This document shows positions 34,070 to 42,416 of a DNA stretch of 64,000 bases, in pieces. The stretch covers positions 1 to 64,000 of the forward strand of contig QHUL01000068.1 of assembly GCA_003222115.1 (NCBI GenBank), read 5' to 3'. This DNA comes from Gemmatimonadota bacterium. GTDB taxonomy: Bacteria; Gemmatimonadota; Gemmatimonadetes; Gemmatimonadales; GWC2-71-9. A model generated the notes under the pieces. It was not told the origin of the DNA. It made no database searches and worked only from the letters and a program-made list of their open reading frames with translations. The first letter of the stretch is position 1. Every line of letters starts with the position of its first letter. The translations under genes and the position numbers were made by a program.

Positions 34070-35377
34070 ATGAACGCACACCGCGCACGATTCGCAGTCT
34101 GGTTTGCCGTCCTCACGGTGGCCGGATGCCGCGACTCTTCCGATCCCGCACCCATCGGTGCGCCGAGCTTCGCGGCGGGGGGTGTCGGCCGCCCATCTGT
34201 GCTCGTCAACGCGAACGCGAACGACAACGGCACCGCGAAGACGATCCAGGAAGGGATCGACATGGTCGCCGAGGGCGGCAAGGTGCTGGTCGTGCCAGGG
34301 GCGTACGCAGAGGCGCTGGTCATCAACAAAGGCCTGACTCTCGAAGCGGTCGGTAGCGAGAGCGGACCCGTGATCGTCGCACCGCCCGGAGCTCCCGAAA
34401 TTGCTGTGCGGATCGCCACGAACGATCCGGTAACGATCCGCGGAATCAACGTTCAGTACACCGGGATGGCGGGGATCCGTGGCGACGGACCCGTGGACGT
34501 GACGATTGAACGAGCTACACTCCTGGCGGTGAATCCTCCTCTCGGGGCCACGGCCCTCGTCAGCGTGCGCAGGAACGTCGTGACTCAGACGCAGCGTAAG
34601 CGAGCCCGGCTCGTCGTGCGCCACAGTATGCTGGATGGGACAATCACCGACAGACCGGCTCCCTTTCCCCAGATCTTCGGCCTAATACTTGGGACGGACG
34701 TCGATGCCGTGCTTGAGGAAAACGTGATTCGGCGGACTGGTGGCGCCTGCATCTTCGTGGTCATGCGCGACGACCTCGGCGGCGAGACCAACGTCGACAT
34801 CGTGGGCAACGACCTCGACGAGTGTCACCCGCTCGCGCGCGCCGGGTCGATCGTGGTGGGGACCCTCGCGGGGGTTCCCCTTCCGTCTCTGACACACCCT
34901 GTGACCGCGACGGGGAACGTGAACATTGTGGGCAACACAATCCGCAATAGCTCGGGTTCGTGCCTGGCCACCAGCGCGATCCTCTACGAGGCCTTCACGG
35001 GGCGCATCGAGCGCAACCGCATCTTCAGTGTCGTGCAACCTAGCGAGCGCGACGGCACGAGCTGCGCCACGGGGTCGCCCCGGGGTCTCCCGGGAGCCAT
35101 TTGGGTCGGAAGTCTCCCGGCCCGAGGCTTCCCGCCCGTGAGCGTCACCGTGCGGTTCAACGACATCGAGGGGAACGCGCAGGCCGGGTTGCGGGTGGCG
35201 CCCAACATGACTGGCGCGATGAACGCGACCTGCAACTGGTGGGGGTTGCCGAGCGGGCCCTCGGGCGCCGGGCCCGGGACCGGTGATGCGATCGTCGTGG
35301 AAACCGGCGCGGCGACTCCTATGTTCACGCCGTGGGCCACCACGCCGATCGCGGGGACGGACGCAACGAGCTGTTGA
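34070..35377 (+). CDS. lipoprotein with right-handed beta-helix (pectate-lyase-like) fold
   Basis: A 435-residue protein. The ATG at 34070 is preceded by AGGAGGT at good spacing and starts a lipoprotein signal ending LTVAGC. The body begins SVLVNANANDNGTAKTIQEGIDMVAEGGKVLVVPGAYAEALVINKGLTLEAVG, the classic entry of periplasmic NosD/pectate-lyase-like beta-helices. Repeating N-x-I-x-x-N-x-I rungs follow (VNIVGNTIRNSSGSC; RIERNRIFSVV; VRFNDIEGNAQAGLRV). CNWWG near the C-terminus is common in such proteins. Whether it cleaves carbohydrate is unknown. A TTGACA at 33984-33989 may be part of its promoter. Confidence 0.82.
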   Translation: MNAHRARFAVWFAVLTVAGCRDSSDPAPIGAPSFAAGGVGRPSVLVNANANDNGTAKTIQEGIDMVAEGGKVLVVPGAYAEALVINKGLTLEAVGSESGPVIVAPPGAPEIAVRIATNDPVTIRGINVQYTGMAGIRGDGPVDVTIERATLLAVNPPLGATALVSVRRNVVTQTQRKRARLVVRHSMLDGTITDRPAPFPQIFGLILGTDVDAVLEENVIRRTGGACIFVVMRDDLGGETNVDIVGNDLDECHPLARAGSIVVGTLAGVPLPSLTHPVTATGNVNIVGNTIRNSSGSCLATSAILYEAFTGRIERNRIFSVVQPSERDGTSCATGSPRGLPGAIWVGSLPARGFPPVSVTVRFNDIEGNAQAGLRVAPNMTGAMNATCNWWGLPSGPSGAGPGTGDAIVVETGAATPMFTPWATTPIAGTDATSC

Positions 35378-35428
35378 GCGGAAGAGCTGCGACACGACGT
35401 CAGTATTTCAGGTAAGAGGCCTGGGAAC

Positions 35429-35457
35429 GGGGGAAGGGTGGCGCGCACCTTTCCCCC
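35429..35457. terminator. strong hairpin between convergent genes
   Basis: Twelve base pairs (one G-T) form between GGGGGAAGGGTG (35429-35440) and CACCTTTCCCCC (35446-35457), leaving a five-base loop. It separates the beta-helix lipoprotein gene from convergent mutM. No clear T-tract, so possibly bidirectional. Its GGGGGAA sequence matches the heptamer family found in glmM. Confidence 0.6.
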
Positions 35458-35484
35458 TTCGTTCGTTCCTGGTCGTTTACCGGG

Positions 35485-36312
35485 TTACCTCTGGCAATTG
35501 GGGCAGAACGTGGTCGCCCGGAGATCGATCGTGTGCGTCGTCACGAGCTTCTTCCCGCACCGCACGCACGGCTCGCCCGCGCGCCCGTACACCTTCAGCT
35601 CGAACTGGAACCGCCCGCGCTCGCCCACCCCGGTGCGATAGTCCCGCACCGTCGTCCCCGATGAGCTGACCGCGCGCTCCAACACGTCGCGGATCGCGGC
35701 GTGCAGCCGCGCGAATTCGTCGAGCGAGAGCTTGTGGGTGCGCTTCGACGGATCGATCCGCGCCTCGAACAACGCCTCGTTGGCGTAGATGTTTCCCACT
35801 CCCGCGAGGCGACGCTGGTCCATGATCGCCTTCTTCACCGCGGCGCGCGTGCCCTGGAGCCGCTCGGCGAACACGAACGGCGTGAACGTCTCCTCCAGCG
35901 GCTCGGGGCCGATGCGGCTCGTGTAGGCCGCCCACCCCTTCTCATCGAGCAGCCACACGGTGCCGAGCCGGCGCACGTCGCGATACAGAAAGAAGCGGCC
36001 GTCCTCCAGGGTGCAGGTGAGCACGGCGTACTTCGTCTCGTCCTTCGTCGGCCGCCGGTCGTACACGATCAGCGAGCCGGTCATGCGCGGCTGCACGACG
36101 AGCCGGTGGCCGCTCGCGAGGCGCAGCACGGCGTGCTTGGCGCGGCGGCTCACTTCCTCGACGGCGTTGCCGGTGAGGGTGCGCAACAACCGCGGCTTCG
36201 AAACGCGGCGCAACACGTCGGTCTTCTTGAGGCGGGCGCGCACGATCTTGTGGCCTTCGAGCCGCGGCCCGATCTCCCGGACGATCGTCTCGACCTCAGG
36301 CAGCTCCGGCAC
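35485..36312 (-). CDS. mutM: formamidopyrimidine-DNA glycosylase (Fpg/MutM)
   Basis: A 275-residue base-excision repair enzyme that removes 8-oxoguanine and nicks the abasic site. The mature N-terminus PELPEVETIVREI carries the catalytic Pro2 and Glu3. RMTGSLIVYD and LAGVGNIYANEALFEARIDP (helix-two-turn-helix) are typical, as is the C-terminal zinc finger CVRC...CPNC with RATTFCPNCQR. Length is normal. It overlaps the end of purD by 17 bases on the same strand. Confidence 0.97.
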   Translation of the reverse strand: MPELPEVETIVREIGPRLEGHKIVRARLKKTDVLRRVSKPRLLRTLTGNAVEEVSRRAKHAVLRLASGHRLVVQPRMTGSLIVYDRRPTKDETKYAVLTCTLEDGRFFLYRDVRRLGTVWLLDEKGWAAYTSRIGPEPLEETFTPFVFAERLQGTRAAVKKAIMDQRRLAGVGNIYANEALFEARIDPSKRTHKLSLDEFARLHAAIRDVLERAVSSSGTTVRDYRTGVGERGRFQFELKVYGRAGEPCVRCGKKLVTTHTIDLRATTFCPNCQR

Positions 36313-37585
36313 GCTGCAGCTCCCGCCATCCGATATCCCGCCGGTAGGTCTTCCCCTGGAAGGCGATGCGCTCGCACAGTGCCGCGCTCCGGGCCGCGGC
36401 CTCCGCGACCGTATCGCCGAGCCCGGTCACGCCGAGCACGCGGCCGCCGTGCACCCGCAGCGTGCCGTCCGGGTCGCGGTAGGTGCCCGCGTGGAAGACG
36501 AGCGTGTCGGGCGCGGAGTCAGCCGGGAGCACGATTGCGGCGCCTACTTCCGGCTGGTCGGGGTAGCCCCGCGCGGCGAGCACCGTGCACACGGCCGCGC
36601 GCGCGGCGGGGAGCGTCAGCCGCTCGGGCCGCCACCCACCCGTCGCGATGGCCGCGAGCGCTCCCGCGAGCGCGCCCGCGGGCAGCACCGGGAGCAGCGC
36701 CTGCGCTTCGGGGTCGCCGAAGCGGCAATTGAACTCGAGCACGTAGGGCGTTCCGTCGGCCGCGATCATCAGGCCGGCGTAGAGCACGCCCTGGTACGGC
36801 GTCCTCCGCTCCGCCATCTCGCGCAGCGTGGGGGCCAGCACCTCGCGGCGCACGCGCTCGATGACCTCTTCGGTCGCGAGGCTCACTGGGCAGTAGGCGC
36901 CCATGCCGCCCGTGTTGGGCCCGGTGTCGCCCTCGCCCAGGCGCTTGTGGTCCTGCGCCGGCGGCAGAATCTGGACCTGCTCCCCGTCCGTGAGGGCGAG
37001 GACGGAGAGCTCCTCGCCCTCCAGAAACTGCTCGACTACGATCTCGCGGCCCGCGTCTCCCAGCCGCCCTTCGGCGAGCATGGCCCGGGCGGTCGCCGCC
37101 GCCTCGTCCCGCGTCGCACAGATCACGGCGCCCTTGCCGCCGGCGAGCCCCGAGGCCTTGACGACGAGCGGCACGGCGTGGCGGGCGATGTAGGCGAGCG
37201 CGGGAGCGAGCTCGGTGAAGCCCCGGCTCGCCGCGGTCGGCACGCCGGCGTGACGCATTACGTCTTTGGCAAAGGTCTTGGACGATTCGAGCCGCGCGGC
37301 CGCCTGCGTGGGCCCGAACGCCGCCCGGCCCGCCGCGCGCAGGCGATCGACGAGGCCCGCGGCGAGGGGAGCCTCGGGCCCCACGACGGTGAGGTCGATC
37401 CGGTGGCGGGCGACGGCCGCCGCGAGCTCGTCCACCGCGGTGGCCGGGATCTTGAGGTTGCTGCCGTGCCGCGCGGTGCCCGGGTTGCCGGGGGCGGCGC
37501 AGAGGGTCGCGTCGGGGAGGTCGCGCTGCAGCGCCCAGCAGAGCGCGTGCTCGCGGCCGCCCCCGCCGACGACCAGGACCCTCAC
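36296..37585 (-). CDS. purD: phosphoribosylamine-glycine ligase (GARS)
   Basis: A 429-residue ATP-grasp enzyme of purine synthesis that joins glycine to phosphoribosylamine. It starts with RVLVVGGGGREHALCWAL and contains VVGPEAPLAAGLVDRL, SSKTFAKDVM, PLVVKASGLAGGKGAVIC (ATP-grasp lysines), PAQDHKRLGEGDTGPNTGGMGAYCP and YVLEFNCRFGDPEAQ (metal Glu/Asn). The GTG at 37585 overlaps the M48 stop (GTGA), which fixes the start; sequence upstream in this frame is not homologous. Confidence 0.97.
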   Translation of the reverse strand: MRVLVVGGGGREHALCWALQRDLPDATLCAAPGNPGTARHGSNLKIPATAVDELAAAVARHRIDLTVVGPEAPLAAGLVDRLRAAGRAAFGPTQAAARLESSKTFAKDVMRHAGVPTAASRGFTELAPALAYIARHAVPLVVKASGLAGGKGAVICATRDEAAATARAMLAEGRLGDAGREIVVEQFLEGEELSVLALTDGEQVQILPPAQDHKRLGEGDTGPNTGGMGAYCPVSLATEEVIERVRREVLAPTLREMAERRTPYQGVLYAGLMIAADGTPYVLEFNCRFGDPEAQALLPVLPAGALAGALAAIATGGWRPERLTLPAARAAVCTVLAARGYPDQPEVGAAIVLPADSAPDTLVFHAGTYRDPDGTLRVHGGRVLGVTGLGDTVAEAAARSAALCERIAFQGKTYRRDIGWRELQRAGAA

Positions 37586-38580
37586 TTCTTCTTCAAGGCG
37601 TCCGCGAAGGCCTGGGCCGCCCGCTTCGCGGTGTCGACCACGTCGTCCACGACCGCTTTCGCTTCCTTCATGTAGTGGTCGCGCGCCTCGTCGATGTCGG
37701 GCTCGATGGGGCGCCGCTCGGCGTCGGGTCCGCGGCGCGTATACTCGCCCCGCAGCGCGCGCTCGTAGTGGCCGGCCTCGATCCAACGCTGCAGCTCCGC
37801 CGCGCGCAGCGTATTGAAGGGGTGGGAGGCGCCGAGGGTGTTTAGGATCTTGAACACGCGGTCGAGCGCGCCGCCCGTCTCTTCGTACTCCTTGGCCTGG
37901 ATGAGAAACGTGTTCAGGTCCATCTCCGCCATGTCCCCGCCGCCCGCCATCTTGAGAAACATGCGCAGCGAGGCGTTCGGATCCTGGCTCGCGAGCAGCC
38001 CCGCGCGGTCCGAAGACAGCTCGCTCTTGCGGAACCACTCGAGCAGGGCGAGCTGGATCGGGAGCAGCGCGATGCCGGCGAGGAAGGGGAGGAATCCGAG
38101 GCTCACGTTGAGGATCAGGACGAGCAGCGTGTGGTACAGCGCGTGGCCGCTCATCACGTGGCCCACCTCGTGGCCCAGCAGCGCGCGCATCTCGTCGTCA
38201 TCGAGCAGCTTCAGGGCGCCCGAGTTGATCACGATGAACGGCCGCTCCATCCCGTAGGCGCCAGCGTTGACGAACGGGGTCTGGGAGATGAACAGCTCGG
38301 GGCGCGGCTCCCAGTCCATCGTGGTGAGCACGTCCGTGTAGAGGGCGTTCACGCGGGGAAACTGGCTCGGGCCCACGCGCACGGCGTTCGCCTGAAACAG
38401 CAGCCGGATGCCGCGCTCGCCCAGGAAGCCGACCACCTTCTTCACTACTTCGTCGAAGCCGGGCACCGAGCGCAGCGTCTGCAGCGCCGCTCGGTCGGCG
38501 GGGTGCTCCCAGGTGACGGGGGCGATCCCGGTCAGGATCTTGCGGGGGCGCTCGGCCGGAACTCCGGTCGGCTCACTCAT
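37582..38580 (-). CDS. M48-family membrane metallopeptidase
   Basis: A 332-residue zinc peptidase. The zinc site is LLGHEVGHVMSGH (HExxH), with a downstream Glu in KSELSSDRAGLL as third ligand. Two hydrophobic helices lie after the active site (TLLVLILNVSLGFLPFLAGIALLPIQLALL), typical of M48 family members. The substrate-binding part AGAYGMERPFIVINSGALKLLDDDEMRALL is conserved. A long charged helical C-terminus follows. The ATG follows AGGAG. It probably takes part in envelope protein quality control; it is coupled to purD by GTGA overlap, which looks like packing rather than shared function. Confidence 0.9.
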   Translation of the reverse strand: MSEPTGVPAERPRKILTGIAPVTWEHPADRAALQTLRSVPGFDEVVKKVVGFLGERGIRLLFQANAVRVGPSQFPRVNALYTDVLTTMDWEPRPELFISQTPFVNAGAYGMERPFIVINSGALKLLDDDEMRALLGHEVGHVMSGHALYHTLLVLILNVSLGFLPFLAGIALLPIQLALLEWFRKSELSSDRAGLLASQDPNASLRMFLKMAGGGDMAEMDLNTFLIQAKEYEETGGALDRVFKILNTLGASHPFNTLRAAELQRWIEAGHYERALRGEYTRRGPDAERRPIEPDIDEARDHYMKEAKAVVDDVVDTAKRAAQAFADALKKK

Positions 38581-38632
38581 GGAATGCTCCTGCGTGGGTA
38601 TCCGTGCCTTACGCCGCGTACGTTATCGTGTT

Positions 38633-39805
38633 TCATCCCGCTCCCGCGAGCGCCTGATCGAGATCGGCGATCAGGTCCTCCACGTCCTCGATCCCCACGG
38701 AGAGCCGCACCAGACTGTCGCTCAGCCCCATCTTGTCGCGCAGCGCCTGCGGGACGCTCGCGTGCGTCATCGAGGCAGGGTGCCCGATCAGGCTCTCCAC
38801 TCCGCCCAGCGACTCGGCGAGCGCGAAGATGCGGGTGCGCTCGACGAAGCGCCGCGCCCGCTCCAGGCTCCCGAGCTCCAGACTGATCATGCCCCCGAAC
38901 CCCTTCATCTGGCGGCACGCGAGCTCGTGCTGCGGGTGCGACGGCAGGCCGGGGTAGTAAACCCGCTGCACCTTGGGATGGTGCGAGAGCCACTCGGCGA
39001 TGCGGCGGCCGTTCGCGTCGTGCTGCCGCATGCGGAGCGCGAGCGTCTTGGTGCCGCGCAGCGCGAGCCAGCAGTCGAACGGCCCCGGCACCGCGCCCGA
39101 CGCGTTCTGGATGAACCCGATGCGCTCGGCCAGGTCGTCGCGGTTCACGATCACCATCCCCCCCACCATGTCGCTGTGGCCGTTCAGGTACTTGGTGGTC
39201 GAGTGCAGCACGATGTCGGCGCCGAGCTCGAGCGGGCGCTGGAAGCAGGGCGTCGCGAAGGTGTTGTCCACGACCAACAGGGTGCCCGTCCGCTGCGCGA
39301 TGTCGGCCGTCGCCCGGAGGTCGCACAGCCCCATCATCGGGTTCGTGGGCGTTTCGGCGAAGAGCATCCGGGTCGCGGGTGTGACGGCCGCCGCGATGGC
39401 GTCCGTGTCGGCGCCGTCCACGAAGGCGAACGCCAGGCCGAGCCGGGCCCACACGTGCGTCATCTGGCGGTGCGTGCCGCCGTACACGTTCTCCCCCGAG
39501 ACGACGTGGTCCCCGGCCGAGAGCAGCTTCAGCACCGCGTCGACCGCGGCGAGGCCCGAGCCGAAGGCGAAGCCGTGGCGGCCGCCTTCGAGCGCCGCGA
39601 CGTTCCGCTCCAGCGCCTCGCGGGTCGGGTTGCGCGTGCGGGCGTACTCGTATCCCTTGTGCCGGCCGAGGCCGTCCTGCACGTAGGTGGAGGTCTGATA
39701 GATGGGCGTCATCACGGCGCCGGCGAGCGGGTCGGGGATCTGGCCGGCGTGGACGGCCCGGGTGGCGAAACGGCGGGCCAGGTCGTCCTTGAGAACCTCG
39801 GTCAT
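38633..39805 (-). CDS. trans-sulfuration PLP enzyme (cystathionine gamma-synthase/lyase family)
   Basis: A 390-residue Cys/Met-metabolism PLP enzyme. The PLP lysine is K205 in LHSTTKYLNGHSDMVGG; YEYARTRNPTREALE, FGSGLAAVDAVLKLL and the C-terminal SLGGVESLIGHPASMTHASVP...LVRLSVGIEDVEDLIADL are family landmarks. Members include MetB, cystathionine gamma-lyase and homocysteine-forming enzymes, and the sequence does not separate them safely by eye. A TACGTT box lies six bases upstream of the ATG, so the mRNA may be leaderless. It is divergent from the HD-GYP gene. Confidence 0.93.
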   Translation of the reverse strand: MTEVLKDDLARRFATRAVHAGQIPDPLAGAVMTPIYQTSTYVQDGLGRHKGYEYARTRNPTREALERNVAALEGGRHGFAFGSGLAAVDAVLKLLSAGDHVVSGENVYGGTHRQMTHVWARLGLAFAFVDGADTDAIAAAVTPATRMLFAETPTNPMMGLCDLRATADIAQRTGTLLVVDNTFATPCFQRPLELGADIVLHSTTKYLNGHSDMVGGMVIVNRDDLAERIGFIQNASGAVPGPFDCWLALRGTKTLALRMRQHDANGRRIAEWLSHHPKVQRVYYPGLPSHPQHELACRQMKGFGGMISLELGSLERARRFVERTRIFALAESLGGVESLIGHPASMTHASVPQALRDKMGLSDSLVRLSVGIEDVEDLIADLDQALAGAG

Positions 39806-39811
39806 GGCCGG

Positions 39812-39840
39812 AACGTAAGGGCGCCTTTCGCGCCGAGCAA
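39812..39840 (-). promoter_or_regulatory. promoter of the trans-sulfuration gene, likely leaderless
   Basis: On the minus strand: TTGCTC (39840-39835), 17-base spacer, TACGTT (39817-39812), then six bases to the ATG at 39805. The divergent HD-GYP gene also has TACGTT (39849-39854), seven bases before its ATG, but with a poor -35. Confidence 0.42.
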
Positions 39841-39861
39841 GCGACCTATACGTTAGCGGAG

Positions 39862-40944
39862 ATGCCCCAGCCCAACGCCATGCACTGCCTCGTCGTAGAC
39901 GACGAGCCGCGGCTGCGCCGCGTGCTCGTGCGCCTGCTGGAAGGCGAGGGGTTCGTCTGCCACGAGGCGGGCTCCGGCACCGAGGCGCTGGAGATGATGC
40001 GGCACGAGCCCGTGCCGCTCGTGATCTCCGACCTGCGGATGCCGCAGATGGACGGTGTCACGCTGTTGCGCGAGGTGATCAGCCGCTGGCCCGACACGGC
40101 GGTCATCATGGTGACGGCGGTGGCCGAGGTGGAGAGCGCGGTCGCCTGCCTGCAGCTCGGCGCGCTCGACTACGTCGCCAAGCCGTTCCACCTCGACGAG
40201 GTGCGCGCGCGCGTGATGCAGGCGCTCGACAAGCGGCGCCTCATTCTCGAAAACCGCATGTACCAGGAGCAGCTGGAGCAGCGGGTCCAGGAGCAGGCGC
40301 GGCGCATCGAGGAGCTGTCCCTGGAGCGGTTGCAGGCCCTGGTCCACGCACTCGAGGAGAAGGACCCCTACCTCCGCGGCCATTCGGTGCGGGTCGCGAA
40401 CTACGCATTCGGGATCGGCCGGGAACTGGGGCTCGCGCCCGCAGCGCTCGACTTGATCTCCCTCGGCGCCGAGCTGCACGATCTCGGAAAGATCGGCGTG
40501 AGCGAAGCCGTGCTGCACAAGCCGGGAAAGCTCACCGACATCGAGTACCGGCACATCATGGAGCACCCCGTGACGGGGGCCCGCATCCTCGGTCCCCTGA
40601 TGCGCGATGCCCCGGCCGCACTCGCCATCGTGCGCTCCCACCACGAGCGGCTGGACGGAAAAGGATTCCCCGACGGCCTGAAGGGGGAGGAGATTCCGCT
40701 CGAGGTCCGCATCGTCACCGTCGCTGACTCGTTCGACGCCATGACGAGCCTGCGGCCGTATCGGCCGGCACTGTCCGTGCCGAAGGCGATGGTCGAGCTC
40801 GAGGACGGGAAGGGCATGCAGTTCGACCCGGGCGCCGTCCAGGCGTTCCTCCGGGCGTTCCCCGACGCCGCGTCGCTCCCCGTCGCCACCCCGGAGGTGC
40901 GCCCGCTGCACCTCCCCACCCCGGTCGCCGTGCGACGCTCCTGA
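39862..40944 (+). CDS. response regulator with HD-GYP c-di-GMP phosphodiesterase domain
   Basis: A 360-residue two-component output protein. The receiver domain (about 8-125) has the acidic D13-D14, phospho-acceptor D57 in LVISDLRMP and K near 107 in YVAKPFH. A helical linker follows, then an HD-GYP domain from about 155. Metal ligands are in GHSVRVANYAFGIG, LGAELHDLGKIGVSEAVL (HD) and SHHERLDGKGFPDGLKGEEIPLEVRIVTVADSFDAMTS. The GYP motif reads GFP, a common variant. It should hydrolyse c-di-GMP to pGpG or GMP in response to a kinase, opposing the GGDEF protein at 4.1 kb. Confidence 0.93.
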   Translation: MPQPNAMHCLVVDDEPRLRRVLVRLLEGEGFVCHEAGSGTEALEMMRHEPVPLVISDLRMPQMDGVTLLREVISRWPDTAVIMVTAVAEVESAVACLQLGALDYVAKPFHLDEVRARVMQALDKRRLILENRMYQEQLEQRVQEQARRIEELSLERLQALVHALEEKDPYLRGHSVRVANYAFGIGRELGLAPAALDLISLGAELHDLGKIGVSEAVLHKPGKLTDIEYRHIMEHPVTGARILGPLMRDAPAALAIVRSHHERLDGKGFPDGLKGEEIPLEVRIVTVADSFDAMTSLRPYRPALSVPKAMVELEDGKGMQFDPGAVQAFLRAFPDAASLPVATPEVRPLHLPTPVAVRRS

Positions 40945-40955
40945 CGCGCGTCCGA

Positions 40956-40984
40956 TTGACGCGCCCCATCCCGGTTCCTACGTT
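40956..40984 (+). promoter_or_regulatory. glmM promoter, likely leaderless
   Basis: TTGACG (40956-40961), 17-base spacer, TACGTT (40979-40984), then seven bases to the ATG at 40992. It lies immediately after the HD-GYP stop at 40944. Confidence 0.55.
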
Positions 40985-40991
40985 GCCCCCC

Positions 40992-42416
40992 ATGTCCGAC
41001 ACTCTCATGGTCGGCGTATCCGGCGTGCGCGGGATCGTCGGCAAGGACATCACGGCGGACGTCGTCGCGCGCTGGGCGATGGCGTTCGGCCTGTGGGCCC
41101 GAGAGCGCCGCCCGGTCGTGGTCGTGGGACGCGATGCGCGGCCTTCGGGACCGGAATTCGCGCAGGCCGCGATCGCCGCGCTGCGCCGCGCAGGCTGCGA
41201 CGTGATCGACGTCGGTCTCGTACCCACGCCGACCGTGCAACTCGCCGTCGAGCACCATCATGCGGGCGGCGGCATCGCGATCACGGCGAGCCACAACCCG
41301 ATCGAGTGGAACGCCCTGAAATTCATCGGGCCGGACGGCATCTTTCTTGATGGGGACGCCGGCACGCGCGTGCGGGCATTGGCGGACGAAGGAGCAGGAA
41401 AGGGCCGGGGAAGGGGGAACCCTAAAGGACTCCCTCGCGGTCGGGGGGAAGGGGGACGGGTCAGTGCCGATGCCGCGGCGGTCGAGCGCCACCTCGAGGG
41501 TGTGCTCGGACTGCCGGGCCTGGGCGTCGCGCAGATTCGGGCGCGGGGGCTCACCGTGGCGCTCGACGCCGTGCGCGGCGCGGGCGGCGTGATTATGCCG
41601 GCGCTGCTGGAGCGCTTGGGCTGCCGGGTTGTCGGCGTGAACCTCGAGACGGACGGTCGCTTCCCCCGCGCCCCGGAGCCCGTGCCCGAGCACCTGGGCG
41701 AGCTCGCGGCGCTGGTGCGCGGGAGCGGCGCGGACATCGGCATGGCGGTCGATCCCGACGTGGACCGCCTCGCGCTCGTGGACGAGGCCGGGGCGCCGAT
41801 CGGGGAGGATTACACGCTGGCGTTCGCGGTGCGGGCGGTGTTGGAACCGGGGAAGGGGGAAGGGGGAAGGGGGAAGGGGAACACCGTCGTCTGCAACCTC
41901 TCCACCAGCCTCGTCGTCGAAGACGCGGCGCGGGACTGCGGAGCGACGGTCGTCCGCACGCCGGTGGGTGAGGTGCACGTGGCTCGCAGAATCGTCGAGC
42001 TGCGGGCGCCGATCGGGGGGGAAGGGAACGGCGGGGTGATGTATCCGGCGCTGCACGTGGGGCGGGACGCCCCCGTGGCCGCCGCGCTGGTGCTGGCGCT
42101 CCTCGCCCGCACGGGACGGCGGGTGAGCGAGTGGGTCGCGGCCGCGCCGCGCTACGCGATCGTGAAGGCCAAGCTGGCACGCGGCACGCGGAACGCGGCA
42201 CGCGGACTGGACGACGTGTACGCGGCCTTGCGCAGCCGTTTTCCGGAAGCGAGCGCCGACATGCAGGACGGGCTGCGGCTCGCCTGGCGGGATCGCTGGC
42301 TGCACGTGCGGCCGTCGAACACGGAGCCGATCATCCGGCTGATCGCCGAGGCGCCGAGCGGCGCGGAGGCCGAGCAGCTCGTCAACGAAGGGCGACTTTC
42401 ATGTGCGGCATCGTAG
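40992..42416 (+). CDS. glmM: phosphoglucosamine mutase-type phosphohexomutase
   Basis: A 474-residue alpha-D-phosphohexomutase. The catalytic serine is S100 in [15 protein letters not shown]; the metal loop is [12 protein letters not shown]; the sugar-binding loop is [13 protein letters not shown]; the phosphate loop is [14 protein letters not shown]. Adjacent glmS supports the GlmM role (glucosamine-6-P to glucosamine-1-P) over phosphomannomutase, although GGEGNGG resembles PMM/PGM-type enzymes. The gene carries three in-frame short-repeat tracts: residues ~134-157 ([20 protein letters not shown]), a GGGGGAA run encoding [13 protein letters not shown], and a GGCACGC run encoding [11 protein letters not shown]. 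Catalytic motifs are intact. Overlaps glmS by 16 bases. Confidence 0.92.
   Translation: MSDTLMVGVSGVRGIVGKDITADVVARWAMAFGLWARERRPVVVVGRDARPSGPEFAQAAIAALRRAGCDVIDVGLVPTPTVQLAVEHHHAGGGIAITASHNPIEWNALKFIGPDGIFLDGDAGTRVRALADEGAGKGRGRGNPKGLPRGRGEGGRVSADAAAVERHLEGVLGLPGLGVAQIRARGLTVALDAVRGAGGVIMPALLERLGCRVVGVNLETDGRFPRAPEPVPEHLGELAALVRGSGADIGMAVDPDVDRLALVDEAGAPIGEDYTLAFAVRAVLEPGKGEGGRGKGNTVVCNLSTSLVVEDAARDCGATVVRTPVGEVHVARRIVELRAPIGGEGNGGVMYPALHVGRDAPVAAALVLALLARTGRRVSEWVAAAPRYAIVKAKLARGTRNAARGLDDVYAALRSRFPEASADMQDGLRLAWRDRWLHVRPSNTEPIIRLIAEAPSGAEAEQLVNEGRLSCAAS
41398..41460 (+). repeat. dispersed G-rich element inside glmM (copy shared with hisF)
   Basis: A 36-base core (41418-41453, starting AACCCTAAAGGACTCCCT and ending GGGGGGAAGGG) matches hisF 56041-56076 at 35 of 36 positions. 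It is flanked by GGGGAAGGGGG-type runs. It is translated as [12 protein letters not shown], in the same frame as in hisF. Confidence 0.9.
41849..41879 (+). repeat. GGGGGAA heptamer run inside glmM (G-quadruplex candidate)
   Basis: Five runs of four or five G separated by AA, period seven, on the coding strand. It encodes [10 protein letters not shown] without breaking the frame. The pattern meets the usual G3+N1-7 criterion for quadruplex folding. Confidence 0.85.
42176..42203 (+). repeat. GGCACGC heptamer tandem repeat inside glmM
   Basis: Four consecutive heptamers GGCACGC, GGCACGC, GGAACGC, GGCACGC, followed by a partial fifth. They encode [12 protein letters not shown] between the third domain and the C-terminal phosphate-binding domain. 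Confidence 0.75.

Noticed and set aside
42361-42401. glmS ribozyme/riboswitch upstream of glmS
   Set aside because: The glmS start lies within the coding end of glmM, leaving no untranslated leader for a ribozyme.
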